Positions 1 through 8,427 are shown, numbered from the stretch's first letter. The stretch is 9,095 bases of DNA from Actinomycetota bacterium (GCA_010028615.1 RHAS01000027.1:1-9095), one strand, 5' to 3'. Program-made: numbers and translations. Notes: generated from the sequence alone by a model not told the origin.

Positions 1-891
1 AAACAGGTGCTAGTGCTGGTTGAGATTAAGGCTCGTTTTGATGAAGAAAATAACATCGCCTGGGCCAGGATTCTTGAGCAGGCTGGCGTGCACGTGGTTT
101 ATGGCATTGTCGGACTAAAAACCCATTGCAAACTAGCGATGGTAATCCGCCAAGAGGAAGGCAAGCTCAAGCGCTACTGCCACATCGGCACCGGAAACTA
201 CAACTCAACTACCGCAAGATTCTACGAGGACTATGGTCTACTAACTTCACGCGATTCGGTTGGCGAAGACGTTGCGAAACTGTTTAATCGGCTATCGGCG
301 TATGCCGAAGAACTAAGTTTCTCCGAGTTACTCGTCTCTCCTGTCGGCGTGCGATCGGGCTTGACCAAGCTAATTGAAACTGAGGCGAAAAATGCCTTGG
401 AAGGAAAGCCATCAGGAATTCAGCTGAAGCTAAATAGCTTGGTCGACGAGCAAATAATTGACTCGCTGTATCGAGCTTCAAAAGCAGGAGTCCCAATCGA
501 TATCGTGGTACGCGGCATGTGCTCGCTAAAACCAGGGGTTACTGGGCTTTCCGAGACGATACGAGTGCGCTCTGTTCTAGGTAGATATCTAGAGCACTCA
601 AGAGTTTTCCGCTTCATAAATAACAATGATCCGATTGTTTATATCGGTTCAGCAGACATGATGCACCGTAACCTAGACAGGCGAGTCGAAACCCTAGTTA
701 GATTGCGCCAACAAGATCACCTACGTGAAATGGAAGAACTATTCAAGCTGCTAGTAAGTGATAGTTCAAGCGCTTGGCAATTAGATGCTGAAGGTCATTG
801 GCAAAGAAATTCTGGAAAAGATATTGAAGAGCTCAATGATGTTCAGGAGCAATTAATGCTGAGAACTTTACATTCAGGCTCGGTTAACTGA
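1..891 (+). CDS. ppk1: Polyphosphate kinase 1, C-terminal part (5' end outside window)
   Basis: Polyphosphate kinase reversibly polymerises the gamma-phosphate of ATP into inorganic polyphosphate. The reading frame is open from base 1, so this is the last ~296 residues of a protein that is usually about 700 long; the GTG at 7 is internal, not a start. Seen: the ELKARFDEE-like segment (here VEIKARFDEENN) at the edge and KTHCKL at fragment residues 40-45, whose His corresponds by my alignment to the autophosphorylated catalytic His of E. coli PPK (His435). Next come HIGTGNYNSTTARFYEDYGL and RYLEHSRVF, whose His at fragment residue 199 matches the second essential His (His592), and finally GSADMMHRNLDRRVE. 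Both C-terminal phospholipase-D-like domains are therefore intact. The stop overlaps the ATG of the MutT1-like gene by one base (TGATG), which implies coupled translation. Family assignment is very secure. Confidence 0.96.
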   Translation, partial: KQVLVLVEIKARFDEENNIAWARILEQAGVHVVYGIVGLKTHCKLAMVIRQEEGKLKRYCHIGTGNYNSTTARFYEDYGLLTSRDSVGEDVAKLFNRLSAYAEELSFSELLVSPVGVRSGLTKLIETEAKNALEGKPSGIQLKLNSLVDEQIIDSLYRASKAGVPIDIVVRGMCSLKPGVTGLSETIRVRSVLGRYLEHSRVFRFINNNDPIVYIGSADMMHRNLDRRVETLVRLRQQDHLREMEELFKLLVSDSSSAWQLDAEGHWQRNSGKDIEELNDVQEQLMLRTLHSGSVN

Positions 892-1829
892 TGGCGATAG
901 TTGCCGCTGGGGCAATACCCTGGAGAAAAGTTGACGGCGAACTAAAAGTTTTACTTATTCATCGCGATCGTTATGATGACTGGTCTTGGCCTAAAGGAAA
1001 ACTCGATAAGAACGAGCATGTCTGTGCTGCGGCAATCAGAGAGATAAAAGAGGAAACTGGGCTTAAAGTCCATCTCGGTGTGAAATTGTCCGTTATCGAA
1101 TATCGGGTGGATAAAGTAAAAAAGTATGTTCACTACTGGGCCGCCGAGGTAACTAACCAAATGTTGCGGGCTCAAAAATTTGTGCCAGACGAAGAAGTCG
1201 GACGTTTGGACTGGTTTAGCGTTAAAGAGGCCAAAAAGAAACTCAGTTACAAACACGATTTAGAGCCGCTAGAAAAACTGGTCGAACTTGATGATGCTGG
1301 TTTATTAAAAACCCGGTCGATGATAGTGCTTAGGCACGCTAAGGCAACACCAAGGGATGAGTGGGACAAAGGAGAGGCAAGTCGCCCACTACTTCCAATT
1401 GGCACTGTTCAGGCTTCGCAACTAACTCACGTTTTGGCTGCATTTGGCCCAAAGCAGGTAATCTCCAGCCGTTGGAAGCGCTGCAAGGATACTGTAGCTC
1501 CGTTTGCTGCCAAGTATCGGGTAAGTCTGCTTGAGAGGTCTCAACTAAGCGAATTAGGGGCTAAAAACGGACCGCAACGGACCCATAAACTGGTCCATAA
1601 ACTCGTGGAGCGAGGTCAGTCCTTTGTTATTTGTTCACATCGTCCGACCTTTCCAACAATTGTGGAAGCGCTTGTCAGCTATGCCGATAAGGGAACCCGA
1701 AAGCAGTTAGCAGAGATCACATCGCTGAGGCCGGGCGATTTCTATGTCCTTCACATCGCAGAAAAGGCAGCCAAGTCCAAAACCCGCATTGTCTCTATCG
1801 AATTAGTCGAACAACTAAACCGCGACTAA
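891..1829 (+). CDS. Nudix hydrolase fused to a histidine phosphatase domain (MutT1-like)
   Basis: This 312-residue two-domain cytosolic enzyme matches the architecture of mycobacterial MutT1. That family hydrolyses 8-oxo-(d)GTP and diadenosine polyphosphates, cleaning the nucleotide pool. Seen: an N-terminal Nudix domain (about residues 1-135) with a perfect Nudix box GX5EX7REUXEEXGU at residues 36-58 (G36, E42, R50, E51, E54, E55, G57). A C-terminal phosphoglycerate-mutase-like domain (about 142-310) carries the LRHA motif with catalytic His149, a conserved SSRWKRCKDT segment, and a second His at residue 250 in CSHRP. Both active sites look complete. In mycobacteria mutT1 also lies beside ppk, so the neighbourhood supports the assignment. 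Translation probably depends on coupling to ppk1: the ATG overlaps the ppk1 stop and no good Shine-Dalgarno sequence precedes it. The exact substrate is inferred from the family. Confidence 0.93.
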   Translation: MAIVAAGAIPWRKVDGELKVLLIHRDRYDDWSWPKGKLDKNEHVCAAAIREIKEETGLKVHLGVKLSVIEYRVDKVKKYVHYWAAEVTNQMLRAQKFVPDEEVGRLDWFSVKEAKKKLSYKHDLEPLEKLVELDDAGLLKTRSMIVLRHAKATPRDEWDKGEASRPLLPIGTVQASQLTHVLAAFGPKQVISSRWKRCKDTVAPFAAKYRVSLLERSQLSELGAKNGPQRTHKLVHKLVERGQSFVICSHRPTFPTIVEALVSYADKGTRKQLAEITSLRPGDFYVLHIAEKAAKSKTRIVSIELVEQLNRD

Positions 1830-1838
1830 TCTTTGTAT

Positions 1839-2615
1839 ATGACCTCTCCCGAAAAATGGCAAAATTGGCTTGCCTCACGTAATCGCTTCTTTTCTGACCC
1901 CGCAGGATTTTTGAGTATAACCACAATCGGATGGCTCACCGAACAGCCTCAGGAAATCGTTGGCGTTTCTGGTCAGTGGTCGGCAACCGGAAAAACAATC
2001 TCGGTGATATACAGCAACGGCGGAGATTTCTCTTGGGAAATCAATGACGATATTCAAATAGATTTTGACGGTATAAAAGTTGAATTGGCAATTAGAAATA
2101 ACCAAATGGTGATTAGACCTAGAGACCCAAATTCCGAAATGCTAAAAAGTTTTGAAAGCGTGATCACCTTTGACTATGATCCAAAATTCGCTTTAACCGC
2201 CAAGCTAATTCCATTTGATGCCCCTAAAGAAATTGTTGTCGGTTCCGTTGTCGAGGGAATGACCATCGGTTACATCTCCCCCGGCTCAGTCGAATTTGAA
2301 TTCGAAGGTGAAAGCTATCGCCTGACCGCCTTTGATAAAACCGGCACCAAAGACCTAGTGATGATCTACAAAGATGCCACCAGTGGAATAACGAGTTACG
2401 GTACCGGGCGAAGCGTTACGGCAAGTTATCAAGAGGATGGGACATATCTACTTGATTTTAATTACTCAGGTAATTTCCCTTGTTCCTATACAGATTTTGC
2501 AACCTGTCCGGTAGCGCCTATCGAAAACCGCTTACCTTTCGCGGTTGAAGCCGGTGAGAAAAAGCCGCTCTATCGCAATACCGTAAACGGAGTAGTTTCA
2601 CAGGTCCACCAATGA
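1839..2615 (+). CDS. DUF1684 family protein
   Basis: This 258-residue protein of unknown function belongs to the DUF1684 family. The recognisable part is C-terminal: a stretch near DATSGITSYGTGR, then LDFNYSGNFPCSY, then FATCP, then ENRLPFAVEAGEK. These match the family pattern of a short aromatic and Cys-containing loop followed by Pro-Glu-Asn-Arg-Leu and an acidic Gly-Glu-Lys turn. There is no signal peptide and no convincing membrane segment, so it is probably cytosolic. I chose the ATG at 1839; a TTG two codons upstream (1833) is possible, and neither has a clear ribosome binding site. The 3' end overlaps the next gene by four bases (ATGA), so the DUF1684 and SDR-DUF2867 proteins are probably made together. 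No biochemical role can be stated from the sequence. Confidence 0.85.
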   Translation: MTSPEKWQNWLASRNRFFSDPAGFLSITTIGWLTEQPQEIVGVSGQWSATGKTISVIYSNGGDFSWEINDDIQIDFDGIKVELAIRNNQMVIRPRDPNSEMLKSFESVITFDYDPKFALTAKLIPFDAPKEIVVGSVVEGMTIGYISPGSVEFEFEGESYRLTAFDKTGTKDLVMIYKDATSGITSYGTGRSVTASYQEDGTYLLDFNYSGNFPCSYTDFATCPVAPIENRLPFAVEAGEKKPLYRNTVNGVVSQVHQ

Positions 2616-4135
2616 GTAGTGAAATAACCGCAGGATTAGATTTAGCTCGAAACGAGCAGGGTGAACCAGCGCTTTGTTTAGTAACCGGAGCAACCGGTTA
2701 CATCGGTGGACGACTCATTCGCGAACTACTACTACATGGCTACCGAGTGAGAGTGTTCGCTAGAAACATTGAGCGACTTACCAGTTACCCCTGGTTCGGT
2801 CAGGTTCAGGTCGTCGAAGGCGATGCCAGCGATGAGAAGGCGGTGGCCAAAGCCCTCGATGGCGTAGACATCGCTTATTACCTACTGCATGCGCTAATGG
2901 TTCGCGACGATTTTGAAGCAGAGGAGAGATCCTGGGCAGAAATATTTAGCCGTTGCGCAAAGGCCCAAGGTGTGAAACGCATTATTTACCTAGGTGGCAT
3001 GGCCGAGAGCAAGTCGAAGCTAAGTGCCCACTTGGCCTCAAGAGCTGAAACCGGCGAGATTCTTAGAGCGTCTGGTGTTTCCACAATTGAGCTTCGCGCC
3101 GGAGTCGTAATCGGATCTGGCTCAGCATCATTTGAGATGCTGCGCTATCTAACCGAGCGCCTTCCGGTGATGGTTACCCCTAAATGGGTGACGGTCAGAA
3201 TTCAACCGATTGCGGTTAGGGACGTTCTGCGCTACCTGGTTGGTGCTGCAGTAATACCGCAGAATGTGAACCAATACTTTGACATCGGTGGTCCTGAAGT
3301 ACTCACCTACAAAGACCTAATGCTGCAGTATGCCGAAGCGGCAGGACTAAAAAAGCGCATCATCATGCCACTACCGGTACTAACCCCGAGACTTTCTAGT
3401 GGTTGGGTTGGCCTAGTAACTCCAGTGCCAATTACTTTAGCTAGAAGACTGATTGACAGTTTGAAAAACGAAGTTGTGGCCAAAGATGATTCGATCAAGA
3501 AATATATCCCTGATCCAGCAGGCGGCTTAACTCCTTTCAAGCGTGCGGTCGCACTTGCACTTACCAGGATCAAAGAAGCCAACGTGGAAACTCGTTGGAG
3601 CAATGCTTCGCTACCTGGCGGACCAAGCGAACCGCTACCTACCGACCCGAAGTGGGCTGGTGGTTCACTATACACCGATGTGAGAACTGAGTATTCCAAG
3701 GATCCAATCGAAAAAGTGTGGAAGCGAATCGAATCAATCGGTGGCGAGAATGGTTACTCGACGGCAACTTGGGCGTGGGAACTACGTGGGCTTCTTGACC
3801 GCCTTGCCGGTGGTGTCGGGCTTCGTCGCGGTAGAAGAGATCCGTATTTTCTAATCGAAGGTGAATCGCTTGATTTCTGGAGAGTTGAAGCAATCGCCAG
3901 ACCTCACCTATTGCGCCTTCGAGCTGAGATGAAACTGCCTGGGCTAGCCTGGTTGGAATTCCAAGCAGAACCAACTAAAGACGGTGGCACCAAAGTCGTT
4001 CAGCGAGCAATATTTGTTCCAAAAGGGCTCTTAGGTCAGCTCTACTGGTGGTCGGTGCTTCCCATGCACGGATTAGTTTTTCCAAGCATGATCAAGCACG
4101 TCGCTCATGACACCAAAATCAAACGCCGCAAATAG
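2612..4135 (+). CDS. NAD(P)-binding SDR/NmrA-like protein with C-terminal DUF2867 domain
   Basis: This 507-residue protein has two parts. The N-terminal part (about residues 18-330) is an atypical short-chain dehydrogenase/NmrA-like Rossmann domain with TGATGYIG at 25-32 (TGxxGxxG). It is followed by basic residues after the second strand (VRVFARN), as expected for NADP(H) preference, and by an ELRAGVVIGSGS strand typical of the YbjT-like group. The catalytic Tyr-x3-Lys of classical SDRs is not evident, so it may be a redox sensor or act on an unusual substrate. The C-terminal part (about 350-505) resembles DUF2867, with repeated Trp and Arg residues and a PKGLLGQLYWW segment. It is translationally coupled to the DUF1684 gene by an ATGA overlap; the start has only a weak AGGT upstream. 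The domain fusion is common in actinobacteria, and its function is unknown. Confidence 0.88.
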   Translation: MSSEITAGLDLARNEQGEPALCLVTGATGYIGGRLIRELLLHGYRVRVFARNIERLTSYPWFGQVQVVEGDASDEKAVAKALDGVDIAYYLLHALMVRDDFEAEERSWAEIFSRCAKAQGVKRIIYLGGMAESKSKLSAHLASRAETGEILRASGVSTIELRAGVVIGSGSASFEMLRYLTERLPVMVTPKWVTVRIQPIAVRDVLRYLVGAAVIPQNVNQYFDIGGPEVLTYKDLMLQYAEAAGLKKRIIMPLPVLTPRLSSGWVGLVTPVPITLARRLIDSLKNEVVAKDDSIKKYIPDPAGGLTPFKRAVALALTRIKEANVETRWSNASLPGGPSEPLPTDPKWAGGSLYTDVRTEYSKDPIEKVWKRIESIGGENGYSTATWAWELRGLLDRLAGGVGLRRGRRDPYFLIEGESLDFWRVEAIARPHLLRLRAEMKLPGLAWLEFQAEPTKDGGTKVVQRAIFVPKGLLGQLYWWSVLPMHGLVFPSMIKHVAHDTKIKRRK

Positions 4136-4144
4136 AGTTAAGCG

Positions 4145-5032
4145 GTGAAGAAAAACGGCTTGGCAGTATTAGCACTGCTCGGGGTAACTATTGCCTGGGG
4201 AGCATCATTTGTGGTGATGAAACCCGCCATGGAAATGATCCAGGTATTTGATTTTCTCGCCATCCGTTTTACCATCGCAGCTTTTCTAATGATTCTGGTT
4301 AGACCAAAGACATTGCTTCACTTCCGAGGCGAAACTCTAAAATACGGTTTGATCTTGGGATTTATCCTGGCTATTGCCTATATCACCCAAACAATAGGTT
4401 TAACCGTTTCAACAGCGGCAATAACCGGCTTCATCACTGGTCTCTACGTCGTGCTCACCCCAATCTTGATCTGGCTGATCCTCCGCAAAAGACCTAAAGC
4501 AACCGTTGCTATAGCCGTTGTCTTAGCCACCATCGGTCTTGGCTTTATAACTATCAAAGATGCAAGTTTCGATATCGGGCAATTATGGATTTTGGCAGGA
4601 GCATTGGCTTTCGCACTACATATCGTTGGACTTTCTCGCTGGTCGCAAGATAAAGATGTCTATGCGCTAACTGTCATTCAGCTCGGCGCAGTTGGCCTGT
4701 TTTGTTGGATTGGTGCAATACCCGATGGCGTTGACCTCACAGTAGAGCCGACGGTTTGGTTTGCCATTATATTCACCGCAGTATTTGCCACCGCTTTGGC
4801 ATTTTTTGTTCAGACCTGGGCTCAGTCCATAATGGACGCATCTCGGGTGGCCATAATTCTGACCATGGAAGTGGTCTTTGCTGCCCTAACATCAGTGCTG
4901 GTCGGTCAAGAGGTGCTCTCGCTGCAGAGTCTTATTGGCGGTAGCTTGATGCTAATAGCCATGCTGGTCGTTGAATGGCCCCGCAAAGACCGTTCGCGAG
5001 ATGATGCTCTCTATGAACCAATGCCTCACTAG
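4145..5032 (+). CDS. EamA/DMT-superfamily transporter
   Basis: This 295-residue integral membrane protein belongs to the drug/metabolite transporter superfamily. The sequence is almost wholly hydrophobic, with about ten likely transmembrane helices in two repeated EamA domains (roughly residues 5-137 and 145-280). The first helix contains the characteristic WGASFVVMKP segment. A second-repeat signature is visible around the AFFVQTWAQ segment and the following SRVAIILTMEVVFAAL helix. The C-terminus (about the last 18 residues) is short, charged and probably cytosolic. The start is a GTG nine bases after the SDR gene's stop, with no strong Shine-Dalgarno sequence. Members export or import amino acids, nucleotides or other small metabolites, and the substrate cannot be read from sequence. 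It is closely followed, after nine bases, by the glpK remnant. Confidence 0.92.
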   Translation: MKKNGLAVLALLGVTIAWGASFVVMKPAMEMIQVFDFLAIRFTIAAFLMILVRPKTLLHFRGETLKYGLILGFILAIAYITQTIGLTVSTAAITGFITGLYVVLTPILIWLILRKRPKATVAIAVVLATIGLGFITIKDASFDIGQLWILAGALAFALHIVGLSRWSQDKDVYALTVIQLGAVGLFCWIGAIPDGVDLTVEPTVWFAIIFTAVFATALAFFVQTWAQSIMDASRVAIILTMEVVFAALTSVLVGQEVLSLQSLIGGSLMLIAMLVVEWPRKDRSRDDALYEPMPH

Positions 5033-5041
5033 GGTAGAAAC

Positions 5042-6341
5042 ATGATTTTAGCTATCGATGCTGGAACCACCGGGGTCACTAGATAAGAACAGCATCACTG
5101 CAATAGGTATAACGAATCAGCGGGAAACAGTCGGGGTATGGGATCGTAAAACCCTAGCCCCTAAGTGTCCTGCGATTGTTTGGCAGGATCGAAGAACAGC
5201 AAGCATTCTAGAAGAATTAGACGCTGGAGAAAATGTTCAAAAACTAACCGGCTTACCACTAGATCCATATTTCTCAGCAGCAAAGTTGTCCTGGATTGCA
5301 AAGCACAATCCAGAAATTTGGCAGCAGGTGCAATCAGGTAGTGCAGTTGTTGGCACCATCGATACTTTTCTTATTTCAAAACTTACTAATGGTAAGGTGC
5401 ATGCCACCGATGCAAGCAACGCTTCAAGAACACAAGTTTTTGACATTCATAAAGGTGAATACTCCAAAGAACTTCTAGAGCTTTTTGGAATCCCAGAAAA
5501 AGCCTTAGCTGAAGTTGTCGACTCGAGTGGGATTATCGGAATAACTGAAGACTTTTTTGAACTAAATGTTCCGATAGCCGGTATTGCTGGGGATCAGCAA
5601 GCAGCACTTTTTGGTCAGGCCCAGTTTATGGTTGGTGGCGCAAAGTGCACATACGGTACCGGAGCATTCATCCTGCAAAACACCGGGGATAAACCAATCC
5701 TTTTAGATAATGGCCTAATCACCACCATCGCCTGGCGTCTAAACGGGAAGCTCACATATGCCAATGAAGGATCGGTGTTTGTTTCTGGCGCGGCCGTGCA
5801 GTGGCTTCGCGATGAATTGAAGATAATTCAAACCAGCGCTGAGATTGAAGAACTTGCCAAATCAGTATCGGATAGTGGCGGGGTGGTTTTTGTTCCAGCG
5901 CTAACTGGTCTCGGTGCACCATATTGGATCCCCGATGCTAGAGGAACAGTATTTGGCTTAACCCGCGGAACAAAACGAGGTCACCTAGCAAGGGCAACAC
6001 TAGAGGCCCTAGCTTTCCAAGTTCGAGATGTCTTTGATGCCATGAGCCAAACCGGGGTAAGGCTAACTAGCCTTCGCGTTGATGGTGGTGCATCGGCAAA
6101 TAACCTATTGATGCAGATTCAGTCAGATCTGCTGCAACTTCCAATTGAACGGCCTTATCAAGTTGAATCGACCGCACTAGGGGCTGCCTATTTAGCTGGT
6201 CTAGGAGTGGGTCTGTGGTCAATGGAAGATCTTGAAGGCATCAGCAAGGTAGAAACAAGATTTACCCCGAATAAGGAACTGGAAGCTGAGTACCAGCGCT
6301 GGAAGAAAGCCGTGGCTGCAACAATCGAGTTCGCGCTCTAA
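5042..6341 (+). pseudogene. glpK: Glycerol kinase, disrupted near the 5' end by a deletion and frame change
   Basis: Glycerol kinase phosphorylates glycerol with ATP to sn-glycerol 3-phosphate. From the ATG at 5042 the sequence reads MILAIDAGTTGVTR and then stops (TAA 5084-5086). The N-terminal part matches the family's ATP phosphate-binding loop. The family resumes in a different frame at about 5082 (LDKNSITAIGITNQRET) and runs open to 6341. In intact homologues about 73 residues separate the loop Asp from the Arg of NQRET; here they are 64 bases apart, so about 155 bases (~52 codons) are missing. The remainder keeps the glycerol-binding NQRE, IVWQDRRT, LDPYFSAAK and catalytic GIAGDQQAALFGQ motifs plus the C-terminal FGGY signature region. 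An ATG at 5058 could start a 427-residue product, but it would lack the phosphate-binding loop. The lesion may be a recent mutation or an assembly error. Confidence 0.85.
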
Positions 6342-6366
6342 GAAATTAACCTTGGAGAGATCTAAC

Positions 6367-7047
6367 CTAATCCTCGCAGAACTCGTCGATCTTGTCTTTA
6401 GGCCCTGCAACAATCAGATAGTCGCCTTCGTGAATTAGAGTGGCGGGACCTGCAGCCTGATAGTTGTTATCAGAGTTGCTCGTAGCAATGACGATGATTC
6501 CAAACTTTCTTCTAAAACCTAGTTGCTCCAAGGTTTGCCCGTTGAAATCTGCTGATGCTGTGGTCTTAGCAAGCACAAAGCCCTCATCAATCTGGACGTA
6601 GTCGAGCTGATCTCCACCTACCTGGTGGGCAATACGCTTACCCATATCGCTATCTGGATAAACCACGTGGTGAACACCGATTTGAGAAAGGATTCGTCCG
6701 TGCGCCTCAGAGGCAGCTTTTGCCCAAACTTGCTTAACCCCAATTTGCATGAGAATTGATGCTGTCAAAATGCTGGTTTCAATTGAAGAGCTGATCGCCA
6801 CTACCGCCGCATCAAAATCTTGGACACCTAGTTCACGCAGCGCGTCTTCGTTGGTAGGGTCCGCTTCAACCACGTGGGTTAGATAGTTTGCATACTCTGC
6901 CACTCTGGCTTCATCTGAGTCAAGACCCAGCACATCACGGCCTAGATCTACTAATTCTTTGGCAAGTGCTCCGCCGAATCTTCCTAATCCAATGACCACC
7001 ACATTCGAGGCGTGCTTCGATGAATTTAGTTTTAGTTTCTTAGCCAA
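6367..7047 (-). CDS. ktrA: Potassium uptake regulatory subunit, RCK protein KtrA/TrkA family
   Basis: This 226-residue cytosolic gating subunit forms a ring on the KtrB/TrkH channel and opens it in response to nucleotide. Seen: an RCK_N Rossmann domain (about residues 14-135) with GLGRFG at 20-25 and an Asp at 43 at the end of the second strand, which favours NAD(H)/ATP binding. A TrkA_C/RCK_C domain (about 140-226) follows, containing DEGFVLAKTTASADF and RRKFGIIVIA. Single-RCK length fits KtrA rather than the double-length E. coli TrkA. In other Gram-positive bacteria the RCK_C domain binds cyclic di-AMP; that is only an inference here. The start is TTG at 7047, supported by an AGAGAGG Shine-Dalgarno seven bases upstream and by the 8-base overlap with ktrB. 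Confidence 0.93.
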   Translation of the reverse strand: MAKKLKLNSSKHASNVVVIGLGRFGGALAKELVDLGRDVLGLDSDEARVAEYANYLTHVVEADPTNEDALRELGVQDFDAAVVAISSSIETSILTASILMQIGVKQVWAKAASEAHGRILSQIGVHHVVYPDSDMGKRIAHQVGGDQLDYVQIDEGFVLAKTTASADFNGQTLEQLGFRRKFGIIVIATSNSDNNYQAAGPATLIHEGDYLIVAGPKDKIDEFCED

Positions 7048-8419
7048 TTAGTGGCCTCTCTTTCGGGAGTTTGTAGGTTAGCGGTTGGGCTTTTCCGGCT
7101 AGCGCTGTTGCCACCAGCACCAGACCAATACGCCCAGTAAACATCATCACCATAAGCAATATCTTTGCAGGTTCGGGAAGCAATGGTGTTATTCCGGTTG
7201 AAAGACCACAGGTTCCAAAGGCGGAAAGCACCTCAAAGAGTATCTGGTCAGTGGAAAAGTCGGTGATTAGCTGCATTGCTACAACCATTCCACCAACCCA
7301 GATAATCGAAAGTGTGGTTAGCGCTACGGCTGTTCGTTGCACAGATACTGGTAGCCGTCTATTGCCAGCATTTACTCGGCTATAGCCACGAATTTCTGCA
7401 ATTAGTACAAATATCAATACGGCAAAAGTTGTAATGCGAAGACCACCCGATGTTCCAGCGCTTCCACCACCGATAAACATGAGGATGTCGGTAATTAAAA
7501 GAGACTCTTCATTGAATTTCCCATAATCCAGAGACGCAAATCCGGTAGTTCTGGCCATAGCCGAGGCAAACCAGGCGTTGTGAAGCTTGTCCCAAATACT
7601 AAGCGTCCCCAGAGTTTTAGGATTATTCCACTCGATGGCTGCCGTGAATACTGTCCCAAGAACCAAAAGAGCAACCGTGAACTGCAGAACAATTCTTGAG
7701 TTAAGCGAAAGCCGGTTTCCGATTTCAGAAGCTCTAAAACTAGCAATTCTGAGACGTCTAAATAACCTTCTGGTTACCTCAATCAAAACTGGAAAACCCA
7801 AACCACCAATAATCGAAGTTATAGCAATTGAATGAAGGACGATCGGGTCCGCAGCAAATCTTATAAGCCCGCCTTCAAAGTTGCTGAACCCGGCATTATT
7901 GAACGCCGCCACAGAGTGAAACAATCCATGCCAGAGGGCAGCAGGGAGATCGATGTTGTAGTTGAGCCAGAAGTGAATACCAAGCACTAGGGCAAGTAAA
8001 GCTTCAACTGCAAAAGAGATTTGAAATAAGCGCACCAAGAGATGTCTAAAGTCATCTAATCCCAGCGCTTTCTGCTCAGCGGTGCTGGTTAATTTTGTTC
8101 TGAAGCTCACCTTTTGCGTTATAAATAGAACAAGCATGGAGCCGATAGCCATGATCCCAAAGCCGCCGATTTGAATCAGGGCCATTATTACGAACTGCCC
8201 AAACCCCGACCAGTAAACTGCGGTGTCGACAACACCTAATCCAGTTAGCGATAGCGCTGATACTGAGGTAAACGATGCGGTCATTAGGTTTGTTGAACCT
8301 GGCTCATTTACGCTGATAGGCAGCATCAATAGCAGTGTTCCAATTACGTTGCCCACCAGAAAACCAAAAACCACTATTTGACCAGCGTTAAACGCTAATC
8401 TGCGGTTCGACTCGGCCAT
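7040..8419 (-). CDS. ktrB: Potassium uptake channel subunit, KtrB/TrkH family
   Basis: This 459-residue membrane protein moves K+ (often Na+-coupled) into the cell. The four membrane-pore-membrane repeats of the SKT superfamily are visible from their filter loops, each with its Gly: TGLGV (residues 59-63), NAGFS (175-179), TTGFA (291-295) and TCGLSTG (403-409). The gate-like flexible segment FIGGGSAGTSGGLRITTF (about 315-331) lies in the third repeat, matching the intramembrane loop known in KtrB. Length fits KtrB better than Trk-type TrkH, which usually has extra N-terminal helices. The ATG at 8419 has no convincing Shine-Dalgarno at a usable distance; instead a GATAAT box ends eight bases before it, so the transcript may be leaderless. 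ktrA follows with an 8-base overlap, so the pair forms one operon. Confidence 0.94.
   Translation of the reverse strand: MAESNRRLAFNAGQIVVFGFLVGNVIGTLLLMLPISVNEPGSTNLMTASFTSVSALSLTGLGVVDTAVYWSGFGQFVIMALIQIGGFGIMAIGSMLVLFITQKVSFRTKLTSTAEQKALGLDDFRHLLVRLFQISFAVEALLALVLGIHFWLNYNIDLPAALWHGLFHSVAAFNNAGFSNFEGGLIRFAADPIVLHSIAITSIIGGLGFPVLIEVTRRLFRRLRIASFRASEIGNRLSLNSRIVLQFTVALLVLGTVFTAAIEWNNPKTLGTLSIWDKLHNAWFASAMARTTGFASLDYGKFNEESLLITDILMFIGGGSAGTSGGLRITTFAVLIFVLIAEIRGYSRVNAGNRRLPVSVQRTAVALTTLSIIWVGGMVVAMQLITDFSTDQILFEVLSAFGTCGLSTGITPLLPEPAKILLMVMMFTGRIGLVLVATALAGKAQPLTYKLPKERPLIG
7055..7061 (-). promoter_or_regulatory. Shine-Dalgarno sequence deciding the TTG start of ktrA
   Basis: On the minus strand the sequence reads AGAGAGG, followed by seven bases and then TTG (7047-7045). 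The site lies inside the end of ktrB. It is the clearest ribosome binding site in the window and supports the non-ATG start of ktrA. No ATG or GTG in frame lies before the nucleotide-binding GLGRFG motif. Confidence 0.6.
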
Positions 8420-8427
8420 AACTAGAA

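Noticed and set aside
951..1256. A 101-codon minus-strand open frame opposite the Nudix domain
   Set aside because: It is opposite the perfectly conserved Nudix box, so the plus-strand frame is the real one.
1833..1841. TTG at 1833 as the DUF1684 start
   Set aside because: It adds only two residues and has no better ribosome site than the ATG at 1839; the ATG is preferred, though not proven.
3307..3699. A 130-codon open frame on the minus strand inside the SDR-DUF2867 gene
   Set aside because: It is antisense to a well-supported conserved gene, has low-complexity Ser/Gly/Leu content and no recognisable family.
3639..3974. A 111-codon minus-strand open frame in the DUF2867 part
   Set aside because: It is a shadow of the conserved coding frame, has no family resemblance and no ribosome binding site.
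5070..5090. Programmed ribosomal frameshift in glpK at the CCGGGGT stretch
   Set aside because: A shift would join the frames but still leave about 52 family residues missing, so it cannot restore the protein.
5058..6341. Treating the ATG at 5058 as the true start of an intact glycerol kinase
   Set aside because: The product would lack the phosphate-binding loop, whose codons lie just upstream in another frame; the first residues (MLEPPGS) are an out-of-frame reading of that loop, and no Shine-Dalgarno precedes the ATG.
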